From assembly GCA_014529385.2 (NCBI GenBank), contig CM043952.1, positions 53,462,119 to 53,526,118 on the forward strand: a DNA stretch of 64,000 nt. Direction: 5' to 3'. Shown here in pieces: positions 31,706 through 43,152 of the stretch (position 1 is the stretch's first letter; every line of letters starts with the position of its first letter). Both the position numbers and the translations under genes were made by a program. Source of the DNA: Adiantum capillus-veneris. Taxonomy: Eukaryota; Streptophyta; Polypodiopsida; Polypodiales; Pteridaceae. Below the pieces are notes generated by a model. The model was given only the letters and a program-made list of their open reading frames with translations, did no database searches and had not been told where the DNA came from.

Positions 31706-32758
31706 CTAGTCAGACGTCTCATCGCGTCCAAGCGGCGTATCTGTCGGATTCTGCAAAAAAAGACAATAAGACAACTTTCAGTAAGTATAAACATATAACG
31801 ACATTTATAAAACAATACAAAAAATAGAAAAGAGTAAACCCTAATACTAACCATGCCGCCGTGAGAACTGAGAATGTCCATCAGGGCGTTTAAGCCCTTC
31901 CTGCCTGCGTACTCGCGCTCGTACGGTGTGGAATCACGTCCTGTCATCGACCACTGTCAAAACATACAAAGATTTCATTATGTTAGAATTAAAAAACTCA
32001 TAAACCCTAAACTATCGAACATAAAGAGCAATACGAAAACACTTACAAAATCGGCCTCAAATGATGCCCATCCACCGCTCCCCAAGTGGTGCGAGCTCCC
32101 TGCCTCTACTCGCGCTCTGGCTGCATCCTTTTGTTGCTTCCACTTGTCGGGATTCTCGCGCGCTGCTTTCTTCGCATTCTTCCAATCTTCTTTGGCCAGC
32201 CAATCTGGCCTGTTCCACCCATGCTTGATTGCTTTTTGCACTTCGAAACGCTTTTGTTTGGAGTATTCGCGATTCGAATCTTCATCAGATCTTCATTGAA
32301 GCGCTGATCCGGTGTTGGAACGGGAAACTCATCATGAAGTATGCTGATGACTCTGTTTTTTAAATCACTTGGTACTTCACTCCATTTGTTGGTAGAGGTG
32401 TGTAGCTGCTAGCAACAGTCAGCCGTGCAAAACCTGGCGTAGATGGCGATGCTGTGGCTGGTGTGGGGGCGGGCAAAGAAGGGGAGGGTAAAGAGCCTCG
32501 TCGAACACGAGGCGGTGTGGAGGCATCGGCGGAGGAATCCCCACAACAACCGCCACCACCACCACTCGAGCGCCGGTGTCTAGACGAGTGTGAAGATCGT
32601 CTCGTCGACACCGAAGCTTCGGAGCGCGTCGAATACTCCGAAAGAGAGGGAGATGCGGATGGAGTAGAAACGCGCGATGATGCGCCAGAGCGATGACGCT
32701 CCACGTACCACTGTCTCTGCTGCGGTGACAAAGAAGAAAGAAACTCCTCATCATCCAT
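31706..32758 (-). pseudogene. CACTA TNPA-like accessory transposition gene
   Basis: ATG at 32758 (MDDEEFLSSL). A Ser/Arg-rich segment is followed by a Pro-rich one. A one-base shift near 32380 leads to an LKNRVISILHDEF segment, and a second near 32290 to YSKQKRFEVQKAIKHGW. Then comes the conserved WLAKEDWKNAKKAARENPDKW / SSHHLGSGGWASFEAD block, which resembles the plant En/Spm family transposase C-terminal domain (Transposase_24 type). A GTAAGT donor follows (about 32042), then an exon with GRDSTPYEREYAGRKG (about 31858-31945) and a last exon ending at TAG 31706-31708. The product would bind the subterminal repeats. The two shifts make it a pseudogene. Confidence 0.75.
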
Positions 32759-33030
32759 ACCTGCATTAAACACACGAATATTTAAACTTAATATTGAATG
32801 AATAGAGTAGACAATGACGCAAAGACCATTAAATACAATGACATAATGACGCATATAAATACAATGACGCAATGAATTGAGTGATAGAAGAGGCAAGTCG
32901 AAAACTCAGAATTTTCAATCAAAAGATGTGAGCACGAGTAGAAACGGGCGTTATACACCATGGAAGGTACTTAGAGAGCCAGAGTTTTTACAACACGGAG
33001 CAAAATTGTTCAAATACAATATTTGTGGCG

Positions 33031-36000
33031 TTAAGAGATCTCTCTCTCATCCTCGCATAACTCAGCATAACTTCCTATATCTATATAGAGCTCTCCGTTT
33101 AAACACATATCCTCTGTTTCATTTTGTAGCTCCTCTGCATGCACCCCATATAGAGTAGTAGCATCTTGATGCTCGTCTGGCACCACCGCAGCAGCTTCTG
33201 ATTGAGCATCTTCTCTGATCTCCTCCATTGATGCCGTTGTGATTGGCACATGGTAGCCTTCATACGTCCTTGCACTACGAGGGGCTACCTCTATGACGTA
33301 CCACTAGTTTGATGTAGACCTTGTAGGATGAAATATTACCTGTTTGATGTAGACCTTGTAGGATGAAATATTACCTGCCAGAGCCACATAACTTACATGA
33401 GAGCTTTCAAGCACATAACTTGTAAAAGGGGGATGTTAACTATTTACATACTTACTTGTTCACAATGCTCGGGTAGTACGAAAGTGTCTCTTAGGTCAGT
33501 CCATTTCTTAGTAGAATCCACCTTAAGAAAACCAGACTCTCCTCTACGCACAGTAGCGTTGCGACCCTCCATGATTATCTTGAATCATTGCACGTCGAAC
33601 AAGTCGACAAAAAATCATCTGTAATCGATCCTCAAAATCTCTTGTAGCGTGCCGATGTATGTGAGTTCCGCCACCACAGGATCTGTATCAGAGGAACGTC
33701 GTCGACTAGACTGTTCAAATTTTGCCATGATTCCACAATCTTGAGTAAAACGCATTTTGTCGATCCGTTCCACCCTAAATTGTCGACCTTTACACCATGC
33801 TGCTGTGTATGACTTATACTACAACGAACAAAGATTATGAGTGGCCATTCAAACGTTTAGAAATAAAGTCACTAGCTAGTCGTACATTGCAAACTTACCT
33901 TGGTCGCGCAACCCCGAGAGTACTCCCACTCTTCCTCAGTTACTTCGTCATCGCATTGTTGTGCGCTTTTCAATTGGTTGTGCAACCATCTTAAGCTCAT
34001 GAATGTTGGTAGGCTCTCCAGAACCGTCGGATAGTGCATCGGTGGTCGTCTTCCCCGTCTCCACTCGATTCGTGCCCTTTGTCGCTCTTGCTTTGCATCC
34101 TCATATTGTGAAATCCACTTTTGCATCACTGGATTGTGAAGCATGCAAAATCGGTTGATTTTAGCCTCTAGATCTTCCGTCATCTTCTTCTCAACGCCGA
34201 GATTGCACATGATAATCCCAGATATGCGCTCATCATCTATGGTTCGCCATAGCATGTCCCGGGCTTTATCAAATCCGTCTAGCCACTCTCCAATGTACAC
34301 TAGGGACTCTGATACCAACCAACCTTCTGCCATGCTACCCTCCGGACGTGCCTTTTGACGCACATATCCTTTAAGCGTTTTCATGAAACGTTCTAAGAAG
34401 AACATCCATTTGGAATGAACTGTGCAAGCTATTTCCACCTCATCAACTATGTGAACAAGAAGATGCACCTGAATGGCTAGCATGGTAGTAGGAAAATGTT
34501 TCTCAAACATGCACACAAGCTCCGCAGCATTTAGTCTGGCGAATGGTATGGAGTCTACGTTGATCTCCTTTTGTGAGATCCATTGCACCAGCTTTGCAAG
34601 TTTGTAGATTGTGTTACGGATGTCGAGAGACAAACATCCCTCAATGGCAACCGGTAAAATAAACTGTAAAGTATGTGCAGCAATGATATTAAAGTCCACA
34701 TTTTATGCAATGATATTAAAGTCCACTATGAACGTACCTGACACATTTTATGCCAATCATGTGACTTCAAACCGGTAAGCTTTCCTTCTTTAGTAAAACA
34801 CGTTCGGAGCGAGTGCATTACGCCAGTGGGGGTCCGTAAAGATCGAATGGTCTCTTTTACTTTGCGTTCTTGGGCTCCTGTGAAAATCCATGGTGCTTTA
34901 GGGAGTTTTATCGATCCATCAGACGCTGTTTACGGCCAATATTGCTCCATACGATCCACATTTCTAAGGTCAACTCTGGCTCCCAAAGTATCTTTCTTGC
35001 TGGTCAGATGGTCCCATAGTAGATTACCCACATTCTTGAATATGTGCATTGGATCGAGCAAGTGATTGATCATGAGTCGGGGCCTGTATGGAAACTCGTA
35101 CCATAGAGATAGTCTCTTCATCCCTGGAGGCAATCCGTCATCGCACATCTCCTTCTGCTCTAACCATGCTTGTGCAGACATCCTTGGTGGCTCTCTTCCT
35201 AAAAAGCCGTCGCGTAACACATGATTCTCTGGAAGATACGCTTGATGACCTTCGTAGATTTTCTTCTTCAGTGAGGGCGCCCTACGTGCATTCAGTCTAG
35301 GTCCACATGTGACACATGCTCTGTATCCGCTTGTTTGAAGCCCTGCATGTATACACATGATAATAGATCAACTATGGGAAAAAACAAGATTTACAGTGTC
35401 TAAGTGAGGAGTGTCAATAGATCACCTGAGCATTCTGTTAGCCCGGGATAGTCATGCATGGTCCACATTAGAATGCCTCTGATCAAAGCATTCCGTCATC
35501 CTGTGTGTCGGCTCATATCCACCACCTCTATGCCAATCCACAATTGTTGTAGCTCTTCCAATAGTGGAAGAAGATACACATCCATATTCTCCACTTTATA
35601 TCGCCCTGGCACAATCAAGCTTAGCCATAGGTGCCCTTCTTTGTAGTCAACCACGGGGGAATGTTGTAGTTGACGATGAAAATGGGCCATACACTGTAAG
35701 ATGTTGATCTTTGACCAAATGGATTTACGCCATTCATAGCCAGGCCTAAGCGCAAATTTCGAGCTTCCCTGGCAAAATCCGACCATGTTCCATCTATATG
35801 TTTCCAGGCTGCGGAATCTGCAGGAATTCGTAGCACACCATCCGAAGATTTATTCTCCTCATGCCATGATGCTAGGGCGGCCATGGACTTACATTCGAAG
35901 AAATGCTTGATGCGAGGAAGCAGAGAAAAATGTCGCAAAACCTTTTGTGGAATTTTTGTCCCGTGGAGATCTACTCTATATCTTTCGGAATCACATTTCG

Positions 36001-36793
36001 GACACTTCTCCATGTCTATGTATTCCCCTCTGAAAAGAATGCAGTCATTAGGACAAGCGTGGATAGAATTGTAATCCATCCCCAAGTTTCGCAAAATCTT
36101 TCTTGCTTCATCTCGGGAATCTGGCATCACATTGTCAGCTGGTAGTATGTGCTCTTTAAGCAATCTACACAACATAAAAATACGATACAGTCGTGTAAAA
36201 ATCTATCAGATCATTATACATTTAGAGTTTTATTAAAGTAAACTAATTGTAATAGATCACCTGAAAAGCGCTGTGACGCTAGTGTCACTCCATCCAAACT
36301 TTGCCTGCATGTTGAGAAGAACCCGGAGTGCTTTCAATCTAGACATACGTGCTCCATTATACAATGGTGTATCGGCTTCACTTTTCATATCATCATAGAT
36401 AAGCCTTTCTGAATCCATGATCGTCTCGATCATTTCATCAATCTCGGGCTCAAACATTGCCTCCTTGGGAATGTGGTCTGCATCATCATCCCTCGAGTTG
36501 TCAGAGGCTACATCTTGTGGCCTCACATATGCTGCTTGGCCAAAGCGCCTGCGAACACGTCTATTGGGTTGCAAGATTGCTGCCTGTTGGCCAGTGTCAG
36601 AGTCCGACGAGTTATAATTGGCAACAACTCGATCTATAATAGATGGATTGAAATCGCCAAATTCGTGAACGTGCTGCAAAGAAACACGTCTTGTCCGTCG
36701 CACAACATGCTTGCATTGATTACAAGGACATAAGACCCTCGTTGAGAGATAGGTGTTTCGATTGGATGGTCCCACATCCTCGTCACTACTCAT
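33031..36793 (-). pseudogene. CACTA TNP2-like transposase gene, intron-containing
   Basis: ATG at 36793. Exon 1 has the transposase-associated domain (LCPCNQCKHV). After an intron (donor CAG/GTGATC near 36258) comes the Transposase_21 domain: ACPNDCILFRGEY and CPKCDSERY in the 36175-35621 frame. GHLWLSLIVPGRYKVENMDV follows in another frame, so there is a shift near 35640. After a second intron (about 35344-35426, the same AGGTGATCTATT donor) come CVTCGPRLNARR and the catalytic-type LLDPMHIFKNVG. A TAA stop lies at 34930-34932. A DUF4218-like exon (33872-34699) ends at a GTAAGT donor, followed by a DUF4216-like exon (about 33460-33830) with two TGA stops and a tail at 33031-33249. The transposase would cut the element ends; this copy is inactive but recent enough for its splice sites to be legible. 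Confidence 0.85.
33307..33376. repeat. 35-bp exact tandem duplication in the CACTA transposase
   Basis: Units 33307-33341 and 33342-33376 are identical. On the minus strand each begins AGGTAATATTTCATCC. The duplication covers an exon start of the DUF4216-like region and is not a multiple of three. Confidence 0.95.
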
Positions 36794-36855
36794 AATGAGG
36801 ATAAAAATCTTATAACCTGGACAACAAATTTAATATTCTATTGGCATTCTTCGTC

Positions 36856-36918
<63 letters not shown>

Positions 36919-37336
36919 GTCATGTCCAATCCCCGCACACCTCGGTCTAGAGGTGCACGGAGATCAGAACCACCGGGTTATAATCTCGTCTTTATTGGTC
37001 AATACCTATATTTGTGGGTACAGGAAATCTACAGACCCACGTCTACATGATAATGCATGTAGTGGACAAAACCCCTTTGCCTCTTCTCTAGCTGTAGCAC
37101 TTCACAGCATCTTAACATCTTTTCACAGTAGATCTTTTTACTGTTCGTCTAACTCTAAACCCTAAACCGTAAGTAATTCTTGCGTGGACTCGATCTAACG
37201 TAAATAAGCGTAAATCTAAATAAACGTAAATCTAACTAAAAATAAACCTAAATCTAATTTAACGTAAGTTTACATCTAACCTAATCTTTAACGTCTTTTG
37301 GGATAGTTTCCTACGACGTTAAAACTCTCTTCTTCT

Positions 37337-37369
<33 letters not shown>

Positions 37370-38426
37370 ACCTAAATAAACCTAAGTCTAATCTAATATA
37401 ACATAAATCTAAATCTAACGTAAATTATGTTATATTAAAAACAAAGAACTAAACTAACAGGGATTATAAGAACCTTAAAACTGATTTAACACATAATTTT
37501 TCACATAACTCGGCAAGAGTTGGCATTCTCATCACTAAAGATGTGAGAGTTAACTTCCGGCGGTGACGCTGCCTCATCTCCATCCACATCTTACGACAGC
37601 AATTGGCCCTTTGGACCGTTCTTGCTCTTGTTACTAACTTTAAAGTTGCTGTTGAATGACTAGAGGTTGTCTAGATGGTCATTGTCGGGGATGTAGTGAC
37701 TCTTGCCGCCCTGAAGATCCACCTTCTTCCCTATCTTCTGAAGACATTTCACCAGTACTTTTGGATCGACGGAGCCCACCATGAGTGAAGGCAGCAATAC
37801 CCTATATTCCATTGACGGTTTTCTTCACCCGCTTCATGCAGGCATCGCAGTCTATGGAGACCTAAATCTAATCTAATATAACGTAAATCTAAATCTAGCA
37901 TAAATAAACGTAAATCTAATTTAATGTAAGTCTACATCTAACCTAATCTTTAACGTCTTTTAGGATAGTTTCCTACGACGTTATAACTCTCTTCTTCTTG
38001 TGTGTGTGCGCGTGTGTGGATGTGTGTGCCAATAAAAAGAGACAAATGGTATAACCTTTCTATCACCCATGCCAAGTATGATAGATTGGTTATGCCATTT
38101 CCCTCTTGAATAATAGGTCTTGAGTTCAACTCCTCGTCGGCTAGATCTTTAGGTCTTTTAATTTTAATTAGTTTCCTACGACGTTAAATTAGTTTCTCTC
38201 TCTTTCTCTCTCAATGTGTGTGCGTTTTTTTGTTTATGCATGTTTTCTCTCTCTTTTCCTCTCTGAATGTGTGCGTTTTTTGTTTATGCATGTTCTCTCT
38301 CTCTTTTCCTCTCTCAATGTGTGCGTTTTTTGTTTATGCATGCTCTCTCTCTCTCTTTTCCTCTCTCAATGTGTGTGTGCAATCTTTGTTTATGTATGTG
38401 TGTGTGCGTTTTTGTTTATGTTTGTA

Positions 38427-38480
<54 letters not shown>

Positions 38481-38588
38481 AACACTATGTGTGTGTGTGT
38501 GTGAGAGAGAGAGAGAGGGAGAGAGAAAGAGGGGAAGGGAACATGAGAGTGAGGAGAGGGAAGGAGCATACCTGGCTCTCCTTCCTCT

Positions 38589-38619
<31 letters not shown>

Positions 38620-38660
38620 GAGAAGAAAGAGAGAGAGAGGGAGAGCGTTACCTGCTCCTT
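36794..38660. other. CACTA 5' noncoding region with simple repeats
   Basis: No gene is seen here. It holds (TC)n at about 36860-36917 and 38432-38477, (GT)n at about 37339-37363, 38485-38503 and 38591-38620, and an imperfect direct repeat (37200-37340 versus 37860-38000, sharing ACGTAAGTCTACATCTAACC-like and TTTCCTACGACGTT blocks). It also holds repeated TCAATGTGTGCGTTTTTTG units at 38210-38400. Open segments on the plus strand here encode only Ser-Leu or Cys-Val repeats from the microsatellites. Confidence 0.8.
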
Positions 38661-38674
38661 GCTTGAGGGCGCCG

Positions 38675-38703
38675 AAAAACTCAGATCTGAGATCTGAGTT
38701 TTT
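38675..38703. repeat. 14-bp-arm inverted repeat near the CACTA right end
   Basis: Arms AAAAACTCAGATCT (38675-38688) and AGATCTGAGTTTTT (38690-38703) around one base, with imperfect extension into GGGCGCC/GGGCGCT on both sides. Confidence 0.9.
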
Positions 38704-38818
38704 GGGCGCTCTCTGTTATCTTTTTTAGCCCAGCCGGCGTCGCTATGAGCATCGCAAATTTACTTGTAAATTTGAGTCACTGTGTGAGCGTCGCAAATAT
38801 GAATAGCCTCTTGTAGTG

Positions 38819-39179
38819 TTTCTTTCTGCAGTCCGGTTGCGAACCTAACCTGTTTGTCACTGTTTTTCTTCAGTATCTGCTTCATTGAGTTGATGTAGCT
38901 GCGGACGTGTGAGTAGTGTGGTCGTGGTTTTATGTATGAATGTGGATGCTCCCCTGCTAAATTTGCCATTCTCATTTGGCCAAAGTTAGGATAGTTTGAT
39001 GAGCCGTTGTTGTTTGTTGCGGATGAAGTGCTTGTTGCGTTACTTTTGAACAGATCAAATAGCTGCAAGTGAGGACAAAGAATAATCATTTTGTGAGACG
39101 AGATTTCTATGCATTCAAACGTAATGTTGATCTTTAAGGAACATAGATTTTGGAATGTACAGACCTTGTTGGCTGCCAT
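38819..39179 (-). pseudogene. Helitron-flank ORF, unknown (truncated by CACTA)
   Basis: A minus-strand ORF begins at ATG 39179 (MAANKVCTFQ) downstream of the Helitron helicase and is cut at its 3' side by the CACTA terminus at 38818. An acceptor-like TCACTTGCAG lies near 39064, before a QLFDLFKSN segment, so the first part may be intronic. An Asn/Ser-rich patch and a YINSMKQILKKNSDKQ segment follow. Helitrons of plants may carry replication-protein-A-like ORFs, but I see no clear OB-fold signature here. Confidence 0.3.
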
Positions 39180-39305
39180 GTTATAGTTGTTTTCTTAAAA
39201 ACCTGTAACACAAGACACGATATTAAGAAATGCATCATACGATTTGCAAGTGAGGACAAACTTTATATCAAACGGAGTTATACAATTTTATGTGATTGTA
39301 TATAT

Positions 39306-40635
39306 TCAAGTATCTGAAAGCAAATCTCTCATAGGCTCTAACATGTCTGGTGTAGGAAGCTCTAGGATCTGTCTTCTTTCGGTGACTCGCGAGAACATGA
39401 CATACGCAAGGCCTGGTGCAAAAACTTGTTTGATGTTGAGTATGTCCTTTTCATCTATTGTTGCACCCTGCGATTTGTGACCCGTTATTGCATATGCTAG
39501 TATCAAAGGGAATGTATATTTGTGGTAATATTTGAAGTTGAATGCTCTAGTGGAGTGTTTTGTACGCCGAATGGTGATTTTGGTATTTGTGTTGTCTATG
39601 AGCACAGTGATCGCGTCTGCCAGACTGATGCAATCGTGGGATATATCCTTGACCCTGCATGTGGCACTGTTTTGCAGCGCCAATTTCCAAGTCTAGATTT
39701 GAGGTGATCATACACTTTGCACCAATAGCGACGTTGTGTATTTCATTGAAAGAGGTGTCGTTGACCCAGCTCTCTAAGAGTGGCTCGTTGTCCGCATTTG
39801 TTTTTAACACTATTTGGACTATCTGCTCGTTTGCAAAACTCCTTTGCAATATGATGTCATTGTATCTCCGAGCGTCGTTGCGATGTGTGAAAATGATTGT
39901 GTTGTTTCGTCCATAGTTTCCAATAGTTCTTGTTCATTTATGATGCACTCTGAAAGCGTGCTTGTTATGTCTTGTTCGATTGGCTTTCTTTGTCTAATTG
40001 TATGCAGAGAGTTGAGGAATATTGGGTCCGCTGCGTGTCGAACTGAGAATGTCATCTTGTGGACTATGCCATGCTTGAAGTGTGCCGATTGTGTAATTGT
40101 ACATACATGGCAGAAAGGTCCAGGGTGCTTACAGACGGGCGGTAGCTGTGCGAAGTCTCCAAAGAGAAGCACCAATTTACTACAGAATGGATCATGAATT
40201 GATATGTTTGTGACATTGACAAGTTGGCGAACGACCATGTTGAATGTTGTGCTTGTGAGCATTGATATCTCGTCCATTATGATAACATCAGCGTGTTTGA
40301 TGGATGTGAATCTTTCGTCCCCTGGATTTATTGATTCTTGGTAGTGTTTATTTGAGCCCGCTGTTATCTTGACTTGATAGTGCACTGTTTTTGCGACACT
40401 GCATAGCCGAGATGCAACTGTGCCGGTTGACGCTGTCAATATAACTGTCCTGTTTTGTTGTACGAACTTGGTCGTTGGTCGTCATGTATTTGATGAGGAA
40501 TGACTTTCCGGATCCTAGGACGCCAGTGATAATGTGGAGGCCGGATGTTTTGGTGGCTGTGTCTTCGAATATCTTGTGTTGTTCAGGAGTGAGTGTTGCG
40601 TTATGGACATCGGCGAACTCCTTTAGGAGCTGCAG
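39306..40635 (-). pseudogene. Helitron RepHel, helicase domain (3' part, split by GyC)
   Basis: PIF1-type superfamily 1 helicase motifs in order on the minus strand: Walker A GVLGSGKSF (about 40505), TASTGTVAS, Walker B-type IIMDEISML (about 40270), LLFGDFAQLPPV, then AYAITGHKSQGATIDE and YVMFSRVTERRQ near the end (39380-39500). Frame changes occur near 40440, 39840 and 39690, so it is decayed. Its start is joined to the segment beginning at 54281 on the far side of GyC, with the TGCAG duplication at the break. The helicase unwinds DNA during rolling-circle transposition. Confidence 0.9.
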
Positions 40636-41223
40636 TGTGCACTCCTTGCCGCACTGTCGAAGCAAGGGACTTGCCAATACACCGTGTACGAGCCGCAAAC
40701 GGCTCCAAGCACACAACTAGTTTAACTAGTAAGCTCAAAGAGGGCAATGGTGTGTCACTCACCGCCTTATGCTCCTGCCGTAGAGGATTCCTCTCCGCGA
40801 AGAAGAGGGAGACGCCGCTACGCCGCGCTCAACCACCTCGCCGCCGTCGTGCCGCCGCAACGCTCGATTGCACACACACTCTCACACACTCTCTCTCTCT
40901 CTCTCTCTCACACGCACACACACAAGGAGATGGTGAAGGAGAAGGTGGAGATGGAGCAAGAGCAGTTTCTATTGCACAATGAGAGAATGAGTAAAAATTA
41001 GGTTTAGTTGGCTTTTATATGAGCTCACCCCATTCACACTTGGGCGCCCATGCTTAGCCAACTAAACCTAGCATGTTCGTGTTAGAGTGCGCCTCTCATC
41101 GGCGATCACTCTACCTTTCCCTATTGGACCGACAAGCCCGATGCTTGACTCTACTTAAATAAATAATACGGTTACAGTGTCCGTCGTAGGCGATAGGGTG
41201 TCCGTGAGCCACGAGGGTTAACA
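40636..41223 (-). repeat. GyC 3' LTR
   Basis: 588 bp, direct repeat of 53668-54275. TG...CA ends; a (CT)n/(CA)n tract at about 40878-40925 is shorter than in the partner. The minus-strand TATA-like ATATAAAA is at 41013-41020. Confidence 0.97.
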
Positions 41224-41237
41224 TTGCCCCCCTTCCT
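41224..41237 (-). other. GyC polypurine tract
   Basis: The minus strand reads AGGAAGGGGGGCAA directly before the 3' LTR. Confidence 0.9.
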
Positions 41238-42449
41238 GATGTAGATTCCGTCCTCGGAAGCTATTGAGTTGAAGCTTGGTAAGTCCATGTCGTAGAGCAT
41301 CTAGATTTGAATCTGCAAGGCAAAGTCACTGTTTTAGCAAGCGGAATTATATTGCCATAAATCATGAGGGAAATGTAAAGTACATGTGGAAATGAGTAAA
41401 TGCAAGATTTATGAAATGTTAGACTGCCATTAAGGACAAATAAATTGCACTTTGAGTAAATTAATTAATCAAGAGTTTTGAGCTTATGGGTGAGTCTATC
41501 AATTAGTTAGCTATGACTAAGGTTAAAACAACTACTCTAGTACTAGCTAAGCTAAGAAGATTATCTAAATGCAAGATTCCCTAATTATGCTTTTCAGCTT
41601 TGATTAGTTAACTCGCTCTCACAACTGCAAACAAAAGCTTGAAATGTTAACTGTAAGCTCAATGGAAGTCTTTTAATTTCTTTTTTATTTTTTTTTTAAT
41701 ACTTTTTTACTTTGGGTCACAATCATGTGACGTGTGTGCTTATTTTGTATGTCCGGGGTTTTTTGCTTCTTAAGGAAAAGCGCCCACACTGGGAACCTCT
41801 AGGGCTCTAGTACCATAGACAATACATGTGAGTGAAGTACCAATTCAAGCCAGGATTTCTCTTCCAGCGTAAGATTTTTCATTTGTGGCACTTATGTTTT
41901 TTTTTTTTTTTTGCTTCCATTTTTTTGGTATTCGCACTAGTGTTTTTTGTTGTTTGAGTGAGCAAGCCTTTCTCTGCCTAAAACATTCTTAAGGTCTCAA
42001 ATACTCGGATAATTTTATTAGCTAGGCCTAGTGGTCAAGTAAATGAGTTAACCTAAAGTCACGGTCTCCTAATCTCCAAGCTCATCCATAAGATTAAACT
42101 GGAGTTCAATCAACTTAAGCAAAGACAAATTTATACATCTATAATGGCAGATAACAATCATAACTATTGCACTCAAACAAAGAATGAAAAATCATTACTA
42201 GAAATTACACATATCCACCAACATGAATCATGGAAAGTAGTACACCTGGAGGTATGGAGTGGCTCATTTTGTTGAAGCAGATGTCCTCAGCCATGTGGAT
42301 GGAGATCCATATAAGTCCTACCTAACACATCCAAAAACAGACACTATACCTCTAGGAGGCATGTCAGTGTGAAAAATTAAAACTCCTAAAAAACAAACTC
42401 AAAACACAATCTAGACCCCTAACCTACCTATCTGTCACCCCTTTTAGAA
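41238..42449 (-). other. GyC 3' noncoding region
   Basis: About 1.2 kb with no supportable coding on either strand. A/T-rich, with T-runs at 41680-41710 and 41898-41913. It lies between the acidic ORF and the polypurine tract. Confidence 0.7.
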
Positions 42450-42881
42450 TCAAGGAAAGAGGATATTATATAAACCGGGTGGCCACCCTAAGGCTAGGCC
42501 TCTATCCTCATCATCTAGATAAATAAAATCGTTGTCCGTGAGGGCATAGTCTTCCTCGGTCTCTATTAGTTCCTCTTCATCATCCTCTTGTGCAAGCATG
42601 CTAATCAAGAACCTCGCGATGCGTGGATACTCATCTTGTGCAAAAGAATAAGCATGTGCCATTGGAGACACATTTGCTACTGGGTAGGGATCACTAGTTA
42701 GCCATAGACGTATCAGCCATTCTAACTCCTCAAAATTTCTCTCACATGCAAGGCTCTCTATCAAATCCCATTCGCAAGAAAGTATAGGGTAGCATACGTA
42801 GAACACTTGAGGAAAAGACAAAGGGTACCTTTCATCAAAAATAGAAGTGCATGCCTCTGGTGAAGTAGCCATTTCTGACAA
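42450..42881 (-). CDS. GyC extra ORF downstream of pol (143 aa, acidic, unknown)
   Basis: An intact ATG-to-stop ORF on the pol strand, in a different frame from pol, about 270 bases after the pol end. It has a Trp-rich middle (CEWDLIESLACERNFEELEW, LIRLWLTSDPYP) and a strongly acidic C-terminus (EDDEEELIETEEDY, DNDFIYLDDEDRG). There is no signal peptide or clear membrane segment. Its position matches the extra ORF (env-like) of some Athila elements, but no envelope feature is seen. It is the only intact ORF of any length in the element. The function is unknown. Confidence 0.5.
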   Translation of the reverse strand: MSEMATSPEACTSIFDERYPLSFPQVFYVCYPILSCEWDLIESLACERNFEELEWLIRLWLTSDPYPVANVSPMAHAYSFAQDEYPRIARFLISMLAQEDDEEELIETEEDYALTDNDFIYLDDEDRGLALGWPPGLYNILFP

Positions 42882-43152
42882 GACAGATAGATTTGGTTAG
42901 GCCTTTAAAACATAAGAGTTGTTTTTGTGTGTTGCTTGAATTGACACGGTGAATTTGGACTTATATGTAAGATCTGATAGGGTGCTCTCTCGTTGCTAGT
43001 CGCTCTTGCTCTTTACTATTTTTGTTTTTTGTGAGTATAAGGCTATATATATACATTCCCTAAGATTGGAATTGAGAGGTCAGGGAGGAAGGTTGAGAGG
43101 GGATCGAGTGAATGATTGATGTTAGCAAACACTCCCCCCTTCCTTGGGTAGA

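Larger units (their letters stand above)
31079..38818 (-). mobile_element. CACTA (En/Spm) DNA transposon
   Basis: 7.74 kb bounded by perfect 12-bp inverted termini, CACTACAAGAGG at 31079-31090 and its complement at 38807-38818. Subterminal TAGCGACG repeats lie inside the left end, with fewer at the right. Two minus-strand genes follow the En/Spm plan: a TNP2-like transposase (33031-36793) and a TNPA-like DNA-binding protein (31706-32758). Flanking trinucleotides are ATC and TTT, so the expected 3-bp target duplication is absent. The flanks also belong to different elements (an LTR on the left, a Helitron on the right). Confidence 0.93.

Noticed and set aside
32454..32696. Plus-strand 80-residue ORF opposite the TNPA-like gene
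   Set aside because: Shadow of the Ser/Arg-rich exon on the minus strand; charged composition is a by-product.
38214..38728. Plus-strand ORFs of 96-159 residues with Cys-Val and Ser-Leu runs
   Set aside because: They are produced by CT and GT microsatellites in three frames at once; not coding.
39066..39262. Repeated GCAAGTGAGGACAAA (39066 and 39247) as a target duplication
   Set aside because: No inserted element with defined ends lies between them; more likely a small duplication around a splice site.
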